Of a stretch of 46,047 nt of DNA, positions 14,087 to 22,041 are shown piece by piece (position 1 is the stretch's first letter; each line of letters begins with the position of its first letter). A model generated the notes under the pieces. The model was not told where the DNA came from, did no database searches, and saw only the letters and a list, made by a program, of their open reading frames with translations. Source of the stretch: Gammaproteobacteria bacterium (lineage in GTDB: Bacteria > Pseudomonadota > Gammaproteobacteria > Poriferisulfidales > Poriferisulfidaceae). The stretch is taken from contig JAPOXW010000019.1 of NCBI GenBank assembly GCA_026706895.1, positions 1 through 46,047 of the forward strand, written 5' to 3'. The translations under genes were made by a program, and so were the position numbers.

Positions 14087-14405
14087 AAATCGTTTTCGCG
14101 GAGCGGAGGATGTCCTCGCGCCGTATATAGTTCCGGCTGTTTTCGATGGCGATCCATTCGACAAGATCGACTTGCCGATCAAGCATTCCGCTCAATTCAT
14201 CCTGTATTCCCACGAAATCCATGAGCGAGTGTCCGGCTTCGGGGGCGAACCTCACCAGCACGTCAATGTCGCTCTCAGGCTTGAAATCCTCACGTAATAC
14301 GGAGCCGAACAACCCGAGTTCCGTGACCTGCCAGCGTTTGCAGAAGGCGGCAATTTGGTCCCGAGACGTGTTCATGCGCGATTTGATGATGTCGTCCGTT
14401 TTCAT
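14076..14405 (-). CDS. mntA: MntA-type nucleotidyltransferase antitoxin
   Basis: A 109-aa minimal nucleotidyltransferase. It has the family's GS-x10-D-x-D motif intact, GSVLREDFKPESDIDVLV at about residues 34-51. In characterised MntA-HepT pairs this enzyme AMPylates a tyrosine next to the HepT active site and so neutralises the RNase toxin. A good ribosome-binding site (AGAGGA on the minus strand) precedes the ATG. A TATAAT box lies 34-39 nt upstream. The antitoxin gene is intact while its partner hepT is frameshifted, which would be tolerated by the cell. The module is inserted between the HisA-like gene and moaB. Confidence 0.88.
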   Translation of the reverse strand: MKTDDIIKSRMNTSRDQIAAFCKRWQVTELGLFGSVLREDFKPESDIDVLVRFAPEAGHSLMDFVGIQDELSGMLDRQVDLVEWIAIENSRNYIRREDILRSAKTIYAA

Positions 14406-14438
14406 GGGGTTTTCCTCTGGCCCGACATGGCTGCCGTC

Positions 14439-14444
14439 ATTATA
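14439..14444 (-). promoter_or_regulatory. Candidate -10 box of mntA-hepT
   Basis: A perfect TATAAT on the minus strand, 34-39 nt upstream of the mntA start codon. No good -35 hexamer is found at 16-18 nt, so only the -10 element is proposed. Confidence 0.35.
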
Positions 14445-14459
14445 AGGTGGCTGCTCGAA

Positions 14460-15134
14460 TCAGGCGGCAATCTGCCGAACCTCCTCAGCGGAAATGCGCC
14501 CTTGATGCAGCATGCTGGCGGTCAGGATATCCATATCGGCTTCCAGCAATCGGCGGATATCGTCCGCATTCCGGACTCCGCCGGCCGCGGCCAGCCTGCA
14601 ATCCGGCCGGATTTTCTGGATCCGCTCCAGAAGTTCAAGATCCGGTCCTTCCATGGAACCGACCCGGTGCAGGCACATGACGATGACGCGGGCAGGCCAG
14701 GTGCCGGGTTGCGCCCAGATTTCGGTTCCGCCGCGAAGGCCTTCCTGATCGAAGTCGAGCGACAGGATCGCGTGATCGTCCGGAGTCGTCCAACTGCAGG
14801 CGAATTCGGTGCCAATGACCGGGCGGAGGTTGTCTGGAAAACTTCCGTCCGGATCCGGAGGTGGTCCGGCATCGACCCAGAATTCGATGGCCGGATGGCG
14901 GCGGCATAGTTCTACAATGAGCCGGCATTGGGCGGGCTTGCCCATGATGGCATCGAGATCCGCCAAATAGAAAACCGGAAAAGGAGCGAATCGGAGCAGG
15001 TCATCGACCACTTGGGCAGGGTCTACGCTGCACGTCAGGGCGGACTGGATCGGTTCGTAAAGCGCACGCTCGCTCCCTGCAGCCTGTACGACCTTTCCCT
15101 GCCGGATGTCCAGGACGGGAATGATACGACGCAT
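14460..15134 (-). CDS. HisA/HisF-related TIM-barrel protein, probable C1-cofactor cluster member
   Basis: A 224-aa protein resembling HisA (the phosphoribosylformimino isomerase of histidine synthesis). It is too divergent, and in the wrong company, to be the histidine enzyme. Retained features are the start IIPVLDIRQGKVV with Asp9, YLADLDAI, a second catalytic-type Asp127 in ILSLDFD, and the phosphate-loop AAAGGVRNADDI. The usual last phosphate loop (a Gly-rich GxALY-type segment) is replaced by ILTASMLHQGRI. HisA-like proteins of this kind are, from memory, encoded in H4MPT/methylofuran clusters of methylotrophs; their reaction is not established to my knowledge. It diverges from the ATP-grasp gene with only 6 bp between start codons. 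Confidence 0.72.
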   Translation of the reverse strand: MRRIIPVLDIRQGKVVQAAGSERALYEPIQSALTCSVDPAQVVDDLLRFAPFPVFYLADLDAIMGKPAQCRLIVELCRRHPAIEFWVDAGPPPDPDGSFPDNLRPVIGTEFACSWTTPDDHAILSLDFDQEGLRGGTEIWAQPGTWPARVIVMCLHRVGSMEGPDLELLERIQKIRPDCRLAAAGGVRNADDIRRLLEADMDILTASMLHQGRISAEEVRQIAA

Positions 15135-15140
15135 TGAGAG

Positions 15141-16070
15141 ATGAAAGTTCTTATTTTCGAATACGTTTGCGGAGGAGGGTATCAGGATGATTCGCCGCCG
15201 CCGGACCTGCTTCGGCAGGGGCGTGAGATGCTGCGTGCGGTGCTTGCAGACTTCTCGCGCTTGCCGGATCCGGTGCAAGTTTATACCCTGATCGAGGAAC
15301 GGTTTGCGTCCGACTTGCCCGGGCGAGGCCAGTGCCGGCACCCTGACGGCCCATGGCAGGATGCCTGGAAGAGCCTCGTGAGACACTGCGATGCGGTCTT
15401 GGTGATCGCCCCCGAAAACGAAGGCCAGCTCGAACGCTTGTGCGCGGAAGTGCTGGAAGAGGGCAGGAAGGGATTGAATTGTTCGCTTGAAGCGATTCGC
15501 CTGGCCGCGGACAAGTGGATGCTTAATCGTCACCTTCAGGCGGCGGGGATCCCGGCAGTGGAGACGCGCGCGTGGAATCCCTGGGAACCGGTCCCGGCCC
15601 CAGGCGTGATCAAGCCGCGTGACGGAGCCGGGTGCGAGGAGACGTTTGCGCTGGACGTGAAGTCAGTCCCACCGGTTTTGGACCCTGAGAGCCGGTGGAT
15701 ATGGCAGCCTTGGGTCTCCGGGCAGCCAGCCAGCCTGAGCCTTCTGGCAGGGGAGAACGAGGTGGAGGTTCTGTCCTGCAATAGAATTCATTGCAAGAAC
15801 CGGGAGGGGCGGTTGCATGTGCATGAACTTGAAACCGGAGGATTCGACGGGAATCTGCGTTTCGAAGAAGAAGCGCGGACCTTGGCCTCCCGGATCGTGG
15901 CTGTGGTGCCGGGCCTGCGGGGTTACGTGGGCGTGGACGTGATGTGGGAGGAGGAATCGCTGACCGTGCTGGAGATCAATCCGCGTTTGACCCTGACGTA
16001 CACCGGATTGGCAATGCCGCTGGCCGAACGGATGCTCCAAGTGTTCGACTGCATGGAAATCCCGGCATGA
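15141..16070 (+). CDS. ATP-grasp ligase, MfnD-like (methanofuran/methylofuran biosynthesis)
   Basis: A 309-aa ATP-grasp protein. The opening KVLIFEYVCGGGYQ is typical of the tyramine/tyrosine-glutamate ligase (MfnD) group rather than of D-Ala ligases or RimK. ATP-binding elements are LAADKWMLNRHL (about 121-132), GVIKPRDGAGCEETF (155-169) and the metal-binding VLEINPRLTLTY (276-287, with Glu278 and Asn280). The expected reaction is ATP-dependent addition of glutamate to the aromatic amine/amino-acid part of methanofuran or methylofuran. That function is inferred from family and neighbours. It overlaps the next gene by 4 nt (ATGA). The ribosome-binding site lies inside the 6-bp gap and the start of the opposite gene. 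Confidence 0.72.
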   Translation: MKVLIFEYVCGGGYQDDSPPPDLLRQGREMLRAVLADFSRLPDPVQVYTLIEERFASDLPGRGQCRHPDGPWQDAWKSLVRHCDAVLVIAPENEGQLERLCAEVLEEGRKGLNCSLEAIRLAADKWMLNRHLQAAGIPAVETRAWNPWEPVPAPGVIKPRDGAGCEETFALDVKSVPPVLDPESRWIWQPWVSGQPASLSLLAGENEVEVLSCNRIHCKNREGRLHVHELETGGFDGNLRFEEEARTLASRIVAVVPGLRGYVGVDVMWEEESLTVLEINPRLTLTYTGLAMPLAERMLQVFDCMEIPA

Positions 16071-17107
16071 GCGACGTGATCGGCTGGGACATCGGGGGCG
16101 CCCACGTCAAGGCGGTGCAAGTGGATGAGGGCGGGCAAGCCCTGAAGGTCTGGCATCGGATGGTGCCGCTTTGGAAGGGTTTGGATTGCTTCGTGGAGAC
16201 GGTCGGGGGAATACGGGAGGAGGCAGGCGGGCACGGCCTGAGGCACGCTGTCACGATGACGGGGGAGTTGGCGGACATCTTTTCAACACGTGCGGAAGGG
16301 GTTCGCCGGATCGGCGAGTGCCTGGCGCGGGTCTTGTCCGGCGATGCCCTTTCTTATTTTTCGGCCAGTGCGGAATTCATCGAGGATCCGGCGCAACGAT
16401 CACACTTGATCGGTTCCATGAACTGGGTCGCTTCGACGCGATTGGTCGCGCGCTCTGTCGAGCAGGGCGTTTTCGTGGACGTTGGAAGCACCACGACGGA
16501 TTTGATCCGGATTGCGGGAAATCAGGCGAGGATGACTGGATTTTCCGATGCGGAGCGTTTGGCCTGCCAGGAACTCCTGTATACCGGCGTGGCTCGGACG
16601 CCGCTGATGAGTCTGGCTGCCCGGGTCGACGTGGGCGGGCATCCCTGTAACCTGATGGCGGAACATTTCGCGACGACCGCAGATGTGTACAACCTGCTGG
16701 GGCAATTACCGGATGGCCTGTACCCTTTCGACACGGCCGATGACGCGGGATGCTCCAAGTTCGAGTCGGCTCGTCGAATCGCCCGGATGATCGGACGGGA
16801 CTGCGAAGAAGGAGACGGCTTGGACGAATGGGTTCGCCTGGCACGGATATTTGCCGACCTGCAACAGGAACGAATTCTGGAGAGTTTGCGAACCCATGTT
16901 TCTACGGGTTCGTCGGGAATCCTGGTTGGCGCGGGCACCGGGCGGTTCCTGCTGCCGCCGCTTGCGGCACGCTGTGGCTTGGAGTACCAGGATATTGATG
17001 GCCTGCTGGCGTCCCGCTTTACTGCGGAGGGAGCCTTCACCCTGGCGGATTGCCTGCCGGCCTATTCCGTCGCCGAGTTATACCGGCTTGAGCATGCGTG
17101 TCGTTGA
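16067..17107 (+). CDS. H4MPT-linked C1-transfer protein, MfnF-like (hydantoinase/actin-fold ATPase)
   Basis: A 346-aa protein with the actin/hexokinase ATPase fold. The phosphate-1 loop is GWDIGGAHVKAVQVD (about 6-20), phosphate-2 is FVDVGSTTTDLIRI (about 136-149) and the adenosine loop is GILVGAGTGRFLLPPLA (near 283-299). This architecture matches the family called H4MPT-linked C1 transfer pathway protein. It includes methanogen MfnF, which couples the furan and tyramine-glutamate halves of the methanofuran core. It starts inside the stop of the ATP-grasp gene and its end overlaps pabB by 14 nt, so the three are one translational unit. The precise substrate in bacteria, which use methylofuran with tyrosine, is an inference. 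Confidence 0.75.
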   Translation: MSDVIGWDIGGAHVKAVQVDEGGQALKVWHRMVPLWKGLDCFVETVGGIREEAGGHGLRHAVTMTGELADIFSTRAEGVRRIGECLARVLSGDALSYFSASAEFIEDPAQRSHLIGSMNWVASTRLVARSVEQGVFVDVGSTTTDLIRIAGNQARMTGFSDAERLACQELLYTGVARTPLMSLAARVDVGGHPCNLMAEHFATTADVYNLLGQLPDGLYPFDTADDAGCSKFESARRIARMIGRDCEEGDGLDEWVRLARIFADLQQERILESLRTHVSTGSSGILVGAGTGRFLLPPLAARCGLEYQDIDGLLASRFTAEGAFTLADCLPAYSVAELYRLEHACR

Positions 17108-18452
17108 ACTGCCGTGGCAGGCGGATCCGACGCGCCGCTTCAGGAGATTTGCCGACCGGCCTTGGGCGGTCTTGCTCGACAGTTGCCACGATCAGAGCGG
17201 ACAGGGCCGTTTTGACATTTTTGCCGCCGAACCCTACGCGACCTTCGAGTCCACCGGGCGGCGGGCGGTTCTAGCCCGCAGAGGTGAGCGGCAGGTTCTG
17301 TACGGAAATCCTTTTCGCCTGCTTTCTGAACTGCTGGGGCCGCAGACAGAAGGCGACAAGAGCATCCCTTTCTGCGGTGGCGCAATCGGTTATCTGTCCT
17401 ACGAACTGGGCCGGGCCTGTGTTGGCCTGACTGCCCCCCAGACCGATATGCCGGGCTATCCGCAACTGGCCATGGGTTTTTACGACTGGTCGGTCGTCAG
17501 CGACCACCAAGAGCAGCGTTGCTACCTGGCGACGCACGAACGGTCGCCTGCGACCCGGCTCATCTGGGAGGAGCTGCGTGCCCGATTGCTTGACGAGCCC
17601 CCCGTTCAAGAGCATTCATACCGCCTGTTGGCGCCATTGTGTTCAGACTTCACGCAAGAGGGCTACGCGACGGCGTTTCAAGCCGTCCGAGACTATATCG
17701 AGGCGGGGGACTGCTACCAGGTTAATCTGGCACAACGTTTCTCGGCACCCAGCGAGGGCCGGTTGTGGACAGCCTATAAAACCAGCCGGACGATTAATCC
17801 CGCTCCGTTCTCTGCCTACCTCAACCACCCGGAACTCGAGATCGCCAGTGCTTCACCGGAACGGTTTCTGGAAGTGACGGATGGGCGAGTCGAAACCTGC
17901 CCTATCAAGGGGACGGCCCGCCGCATTCCCGGGCAGGAGCGACAGCAGCGCGATGAATTGAAGGAGAGCGTGAAGGATCGGGCCGAGAACCTTATGATCG
18001 TGGATTTGTTGCGCAATGACCTGAGCAAGAACTGCGCCTCGGGAACGGTCAAGGTGCCGGATCTGTTCAAGGTCGAGAGTTTTGCCACGGTGCATCATCT
18101 GATCAGCACGGTGGCCGGAGCGCTGCGTGAGGGCCGGACGGCACTGGACCTTCTTGAAGGCTGCTTCCCCGGGGGCTCGATCACCGGGGCCCCCAAGCGC
18201 CGAGCGATGGAGATCATCGAGGAGCTGGAGCCGAAGCCGAGAGGCGTGTACTGCGGCAGCCTCGCGTATGTCGGGTTCGACGGGAACATGGACAGCAGCA
18301 TTGCGATCCGGACGATGGTGCAGGCGGCCGGAGAGACGAGCCTGTACGCAGGCGGCGGGCTGACGCATGGTTCGCAAGTGGATGCGGAATATCAGGAATG
18401 CCTGGACAAGGCGGGCGCGATGCGCGAGGCCCTGGAGCGATACCGGGCATGA
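17094..18452 (+). CDS. pabB: Aminodeoxychorismate synthase component I
   Basis: A 452-aa chorismate-binding enzyme that makes 4-amino-4-deoxychorismate, precursor of p-aminobenzoate. Landmarks are GDCYQVNLAQRFSAP, PIKGTARRIPGQE (the Lys in PIKGT separates PabB from anthranilate synthase, which has Ala), MIVDLLRNDLSKN, VESFATVHHLISTV and FPGGSITGAPKRRAMEI. The start at 17094 gives MRVVELPWQ and overlaps the preceding gene by 14 nt. The long open frame further upstream belongs to the other gene's shadow. pABA feeds both folate and tetrahydromethanopterin, which fits its place at the end of a C1-cofactor operon. Confidence 0.93.
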   Translation: MRVVELPWQADPTRRFRRFADRPWAVLLDSCHDQSGQGRFDIFAAEPYATFESTGRRAVLARRGERQVLYGNPFRLLSELLGPQTEGDKSIPFCGGAIGYLSYELGRACVGLTAPQTDMPGYPQLAMGFYDWSVVSDHQEQRCYLATHERSPATRLIWEELRARLLDEPPVQEHSYRLLAPLCSDFTQEGYATAFQAVRDYIEAGDCYQVNLAQRFSAPSEGRLWTAYKTSRTINPAPFSAYLNHPELEIASASPERFLEVTDGRVETCPIKGTARRIPGQERQQRDELKESVKDRAENLMIVDLLRNDLSKNCASGTVKVPDLFKVESFATVHHLISTVAGALREGRTALDLLEGCFPGGSITGAPKRRAMEIIEELEPKPRGVYCGSLAYVGFDGNMDSSIAIRTMVQAAGETSLYAGGGLTHGSQVDAEYQECLDKAGAMREALERYRA

Positions 18453-18502
18453 GGAAGCCGGGAGGCGGGAGGCAGAACAAGGTGGCGGGCCGTACGGGAC
18501 GT

Positions 18503-18997
18503 CTATTGCAGTGAAAGAGCCAGTTCCATCGCACGGTGTTCGAAGGCGGGGACGAAGGCCTGGGTCTCGTGGCTGGATGCGCCTGCTGCGCGAAAATCTT
18601 TGCGCCAATTTTCATGAACCACCTTGGCCATCCGGGCGACCGTCCGCTTTGCGTTGCGGGGTTCGAGCCCGAAGCGCGGGGCTGCTTCCAGCGCGAGCGT
18701 CAGCGAGACCTCGAAAGAACTTCCCTCCATGATGCCGGTTTGCAGCATCCGTTGCCGCATCGGTGCCGGGTTGATGTCGAAGGCCGGAGAGAGGCGCCAC
18801 CGGCTCCGGCCGGCATAGAGGAAGCCGTGGTTCTTCAGGTGATCGTCGGTATTTGAGACAAGGATTGTAAAGACAATCCGGCACCAGAGTTCATCCAGGT
18901 CTTCTTGCGGCTTATCCGATGCTTGGCGGATGAAATCCGCAATGTCGGTGTAGTACCGGTGTTCTGGCCCTTTCCAGTCCAGAGCAGCTTGCGCGGA
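18503..18997 (-). pseudogene. HipA-type kinase, C-terminal remnant
   Basis: About 165 codons of the C-terminal half of a HipA-family serine/threonine kinase toxin. Visible are YYTDIADFIRQ, the catalytic loop SNTDDHLKNHGFLY and the metal-binding SPAFDINPAP. A complete HipA is above 400 aa. The N-terminal half is absent and the frame runs into unrelated sequence beyond about 18997, just before the TonB-receptor start region. No hipB antitoxin is seen. It is therefore taken as a 5'-truncated pseudogene, possibly broken when the receptor gene arrived. The exact breakpoint cannot be set without an alignment. Confidence 0.72.
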
Positions 18998-19039
18998 CAG
19001 TGGGGGACAGAGGATTCGTGTAATATATGTGACACTGAT

Positions 19040-21943
19040 ATGATTGCGAGGTCTGTCGTGCAATCCATCAAACTTTTCGCAGTTCCCGGCTGCTTCCTGG
19101 CCGGGGTTCTCTGTGCCAACACCTTGGTGCTGGCTGCGGAAGAAGAGACAGAGAAAATCACTGTCGTCGGCACCCGCAGTCACGAACGATCGGCTGCCGA
19201 TCTGGCGGTCCCGGTAGATTCTCTTGACTCTACTTCGCTGCTTCGGCAGGGCGCGTCACGAATGGAAGACATGCTGTCCCGGATAGCGCCGTCATTTTCC
19301 GTGGCTTTGGAGCCAATCGGAGATGCGGCGACGCTGGTGCGACCGGCCAACATGCGCGGCTTGCCGCCGGATTCGACCTTGATCCTGGTCAACGGTAAGC
19401 GCCGCCATCGATCTTCGGTGATTACGTTCCTGGGGAATGGTCTGAACGATGGGGCGCATGGAGCCGATCTCGCCGCCATTCCCGCCATCGCCCTTGACCG
19501 GGTGGAAATCCTGCGCGACAACGCAGGGGCGCAGTATGGTTCCGACGCGGTCGCCGGAATTATCAACTTCGTACTGAAAGAAGAGTCCGAAGGAGGAAGC
19601 TTGGACGTCCGCTGGGGCCAGTACTACCATGGTGATGGCGAGAACCTCACGGTGGCCGGCAACATCGGCCTGCCGTTGACGGAAAACGGATTTCTGAACC
19701 TCAGCGCGGAGTACAACGAGGCAGATCCGACCAGTCGCAGCGCGCAGAGCGACCGGTCGAACTACCTGATCAATGCGGGCAACCCGCATGTGCGGATGCC
19801 TGCGGCGATGGTCTGGGGCGCGCCGGACATCAGGGACAACTACAAGCTGTTCGCGAATGCCGCCGTCGGTCTGGGGGATGCGCACGAGGCCTATGCTTTC
19901 GGCAACTACGCCGAGCGTACCGTGGAGGGCGGGTTTTACTTCCGCAGCCCGCGGCGGCGCAGCGGGGTTTTCGTGAGCGGTGAGATTCCAGGGGCGACGA
20001 GTTCGGATGAAAAGTTCAGGTCCATCGTGATCGATCAAATGCCTTGGCTGGCAACAAATGACGCCGATACTCCCTTTAATTGCACGCTTAGCGTGGAGGA
20101 TTCGGCCAAGGGTTCAGGTGACGATTTGGATGCGATCGCGGCGGACCCGCGCTGCTACGCCTTCAACCTCAGGTTCCCGGCTGGTTTCACGCCGCAGTTC
20201 GGCGGCGATATTGAGGATACGAGTATTGCGGTCGGTCTTCGCGGGGAGCTGGCGGAGGACTTCACCTACGATATCAGTTTCGTGCGTGGCCGGCACGAAG
20301 TCGAACATTTCATCAAGAACACGATCAATCCGAACTTGGCGGCGCTGGAAAACAACATTCCAACCTCGTACGACCCGGGCGGCTACGTCGAGACCGATAA
20401 GACTTTCAATCTTGACTTCACGACGCAATTTGATATCGATGCCTTCTACTCTCCTTTGAATGTCGGATTCGGCGTGGAATACCGCGAGGAGGAGTTCGAG
20501 ACGAAGCGGGGCGGATTGAATTCCTGGTTCATCGACTACTACACGTTGGACTCAAACAACGACGGCACTCTTGACGACCCTGGTGAATTCGAAGAGCCGG
20601 CGAATCTGGCGTCGATGACCTGCGCGGAATACCAGGCGTACAGTTCCCGAGAGGACCTGAGGGCGAAATACCCAAATCTGGGGGTCGGTTCCAACGGCTT
20701 CACCGGATTCCCGCCCTGTGCGGAAGGCAGGGAAGACCGTTCCAGCGTCGGAGCCTACATCGACTTTGAAGCAGATGTGACGGAAAACATGCTGATGGGT
20801 CTGGCGGTCCGCCATGAGGATCCGGAGGAGTTTGACTCGACCTTGGACGGCAAGTTCTCCGCCCGGCTCCAGGCGACCGACACGCTCGCCATCCGGGGTT
20901 CGGTCGGTACCGGTTTCCGGGTGCCGACGGTCGGTCAGGCGAACGTGCAGAACGTCACGACGGGCATTTCGGAGGGACGGTTGATCGACCAGCTCACGCT
21001 GCCTCCGACGCATGCATTGCTGCAAGGGATCGCCGAGCCGCTGGATGCGGAGGAGTCCACCAGTTTCGGGCTTGGCGCCGTCATCAATGTCGGTGGCTTC
21101 GACTTGACTGTCGACTACTACCACATCGAAGTGGACGATCGAATCGGAGCCACCTCCAAGGAACCCATTGATTGCCTGCTGATGAGAAAAGTCGGTGGGA
21201 TGGGAAACTGTGTAGGGATCTCTGGAATAGATGACGACCCGGCGCAGAACGCGAGCAACATAACCTTGACAGGAGGAGGTGCGTCCCGCCAGTTCCGGCA
21301 CATCCTGTCGTCGACGGATGGCGACGTGGCGGATGCTGATGTCGACACGGATCTTTTGCAAAAGGCACTGATGGCGAGGGAGGAACTGCGCCCCGCGGTG
21401 CCGGCCATCGATGCCATCGGCGAGGCGAAGTACTTCGCCAACGACTTCGACACGACCACCGAAGGGATCGACATCGTGGCGACCTATCCGATGGAGTTCC
21501 TGGACGGGCTGACCACGCTGACCCTCGCGGCGAACTGGAACCGGACGGAAGTCGACAAGTTCAATCCCCGGACCATCAGCGCCCGAAAGAAACACATCAT
21601 CGAAGACGGGCGGCCGAAAGTCCGTTGGACTCTTACGGCCGATCACGAGTCCGGCCCGTGGCAGATCCTGGCTCGACTGCGCTATTACGGCTCCCATGTG
21701 GATTACGCGGGAGCGGGCCTGGACGAAGACATGATGGAAGCCGAGGCCCGTACGCTCGTGGACTTTGAGGCGGCTTACAGCTTCACGGACAGCTTCGCCG
21801 TGGCATTCGGTGCAGAGAACCTGTTCGACAACGAGCCGACGCGGCACAAGTATCAGGGATACTATGGGAATCGCTACCCTGAATCCACGCCATTCGACTT
21901 CAACGGAGGGTTCTATTACGCCAGAGCCACGTTGAACTTCTAA
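19040..21943 (+). CDS. TonB-dependent outer-membrane receptor
   Basis: A 967-aa outer-membrane transporter. A signal peptide (to about residue 33, ending LVLAA) is followed by a TonB-box-like EKITVVGTRS. The plug domain has MRGLPPDSTLILVNGKRRH, ALDRVEILRDNAGAQYGSDAVAGIINF. A long 22-strand-type barrel ends FYYARATLNF, with the terminal Phe needed for Bam insertion. Many acidic and cysteine-containing loop segments (for example the Cys-containing stretches near residues 350-390 and 700-720) suggest large extracellular loops. The ATG at 19040 gives a proper signal peptide. An AT-rich TAATAT at 19021-19026 is the only promoter-like element. The substrate cannot be read from the sequence: siderophore, cobalamin, metal-chelate or glycan are all possible. 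Confidence 0.9.
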   Translation: MIARSVVQSIKLFAVPGCFLAGVLCANTLVLAAEEETEKITVVGTRSHERSAADLAVPVDSLDSTSLLRQGASRMEDMLSRIAPSFSVALEPIGDAATLVRPANMRGLPPDSTLILVNGKRRHRSSVITFLGNGLNDGAHGADLAAIPAIALDRVEILRDNAGAQYGSDAVAGIINFVLKEESEGGSLDVRWGQYYHGDGENLTVAGNIGLPLTENGFLNLSAEYNEADPTSRSAQSDRSNYLINAGNPHVRMPAAMVWGAPDIRDNYKLFANAAVGLGDAHEAYAFGNYAERTVEGGFYFRSPRRRSGVFVSGEIPGATSSDEKFRSIVIDQMPWLATNDADTPFNCTLSVEDSAKGSGDDLDAIAADPRCYAFNLRFPAGFTPQFGGDIEDTSIAVGLRGELAEDFTYDISFVRGRHEVEHFIKNTINPNLAALENNIPTSYDPGGYVETDKTFNLDFTTQFDIDAFYSPLNVGFGVEYREEEFETKRGGLNSWFIDYYTLDSNNDGTLDDPGEFEEPANLASMTCAEYQAYSSREDLRAKYPNLGVGSNGFTGFPPCAEGREDRSSVGAYIDFEADVTENMLMGLAVRHEDPEEFDSTLDGKFSARLQATDTLAIRGSVGTGFRVPTVGQANVQNVTTGISEGRLIDQLTLPPTHALLQGIAEPLDAEESTSFGLGAVINVGGFDLTVDYYHIEVDDRIGATSKEPIDCLLMRKVGGMGNCVGISGIDDDPAQNASNITLTGGGASRQFRHILSSTDGDVADADVDTDLLQKALMAREELRPAVPAIDAIGEAKYFANDFDTTTEGIDIVATYPMEFLDGLTTLTLAANWNRTEVDKFNPRTISARKKHIIEDGRPKVRWTLTADHESGPWQILARLRYYGSHVDYAGAGLDEDMMEAEARTLVDFEAAYSFTDSFAVAFGAENLFDNEPTRHKYQGYYGNRYPESTPFDFNGGFYYARATLNF

Positions 21944-22041
21944 GATTCGCGGCGGGCCTGCGCTTTCAGGCGGAATTGATTTGTTGATCGGGCGTGATCA
22001 TCGGGTTGCGTCCGATTTCCATGTCATGGCTGCGGGGCAAT

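Noticed and set aside
14460-15134. Calling the barrel protein HisA of histidine biosynthesis
   Set aside because: The last phosphate-binding loop is altered, overall similarity is weak, no other his genes are near, and the neighbours are C1-cofactor genes.
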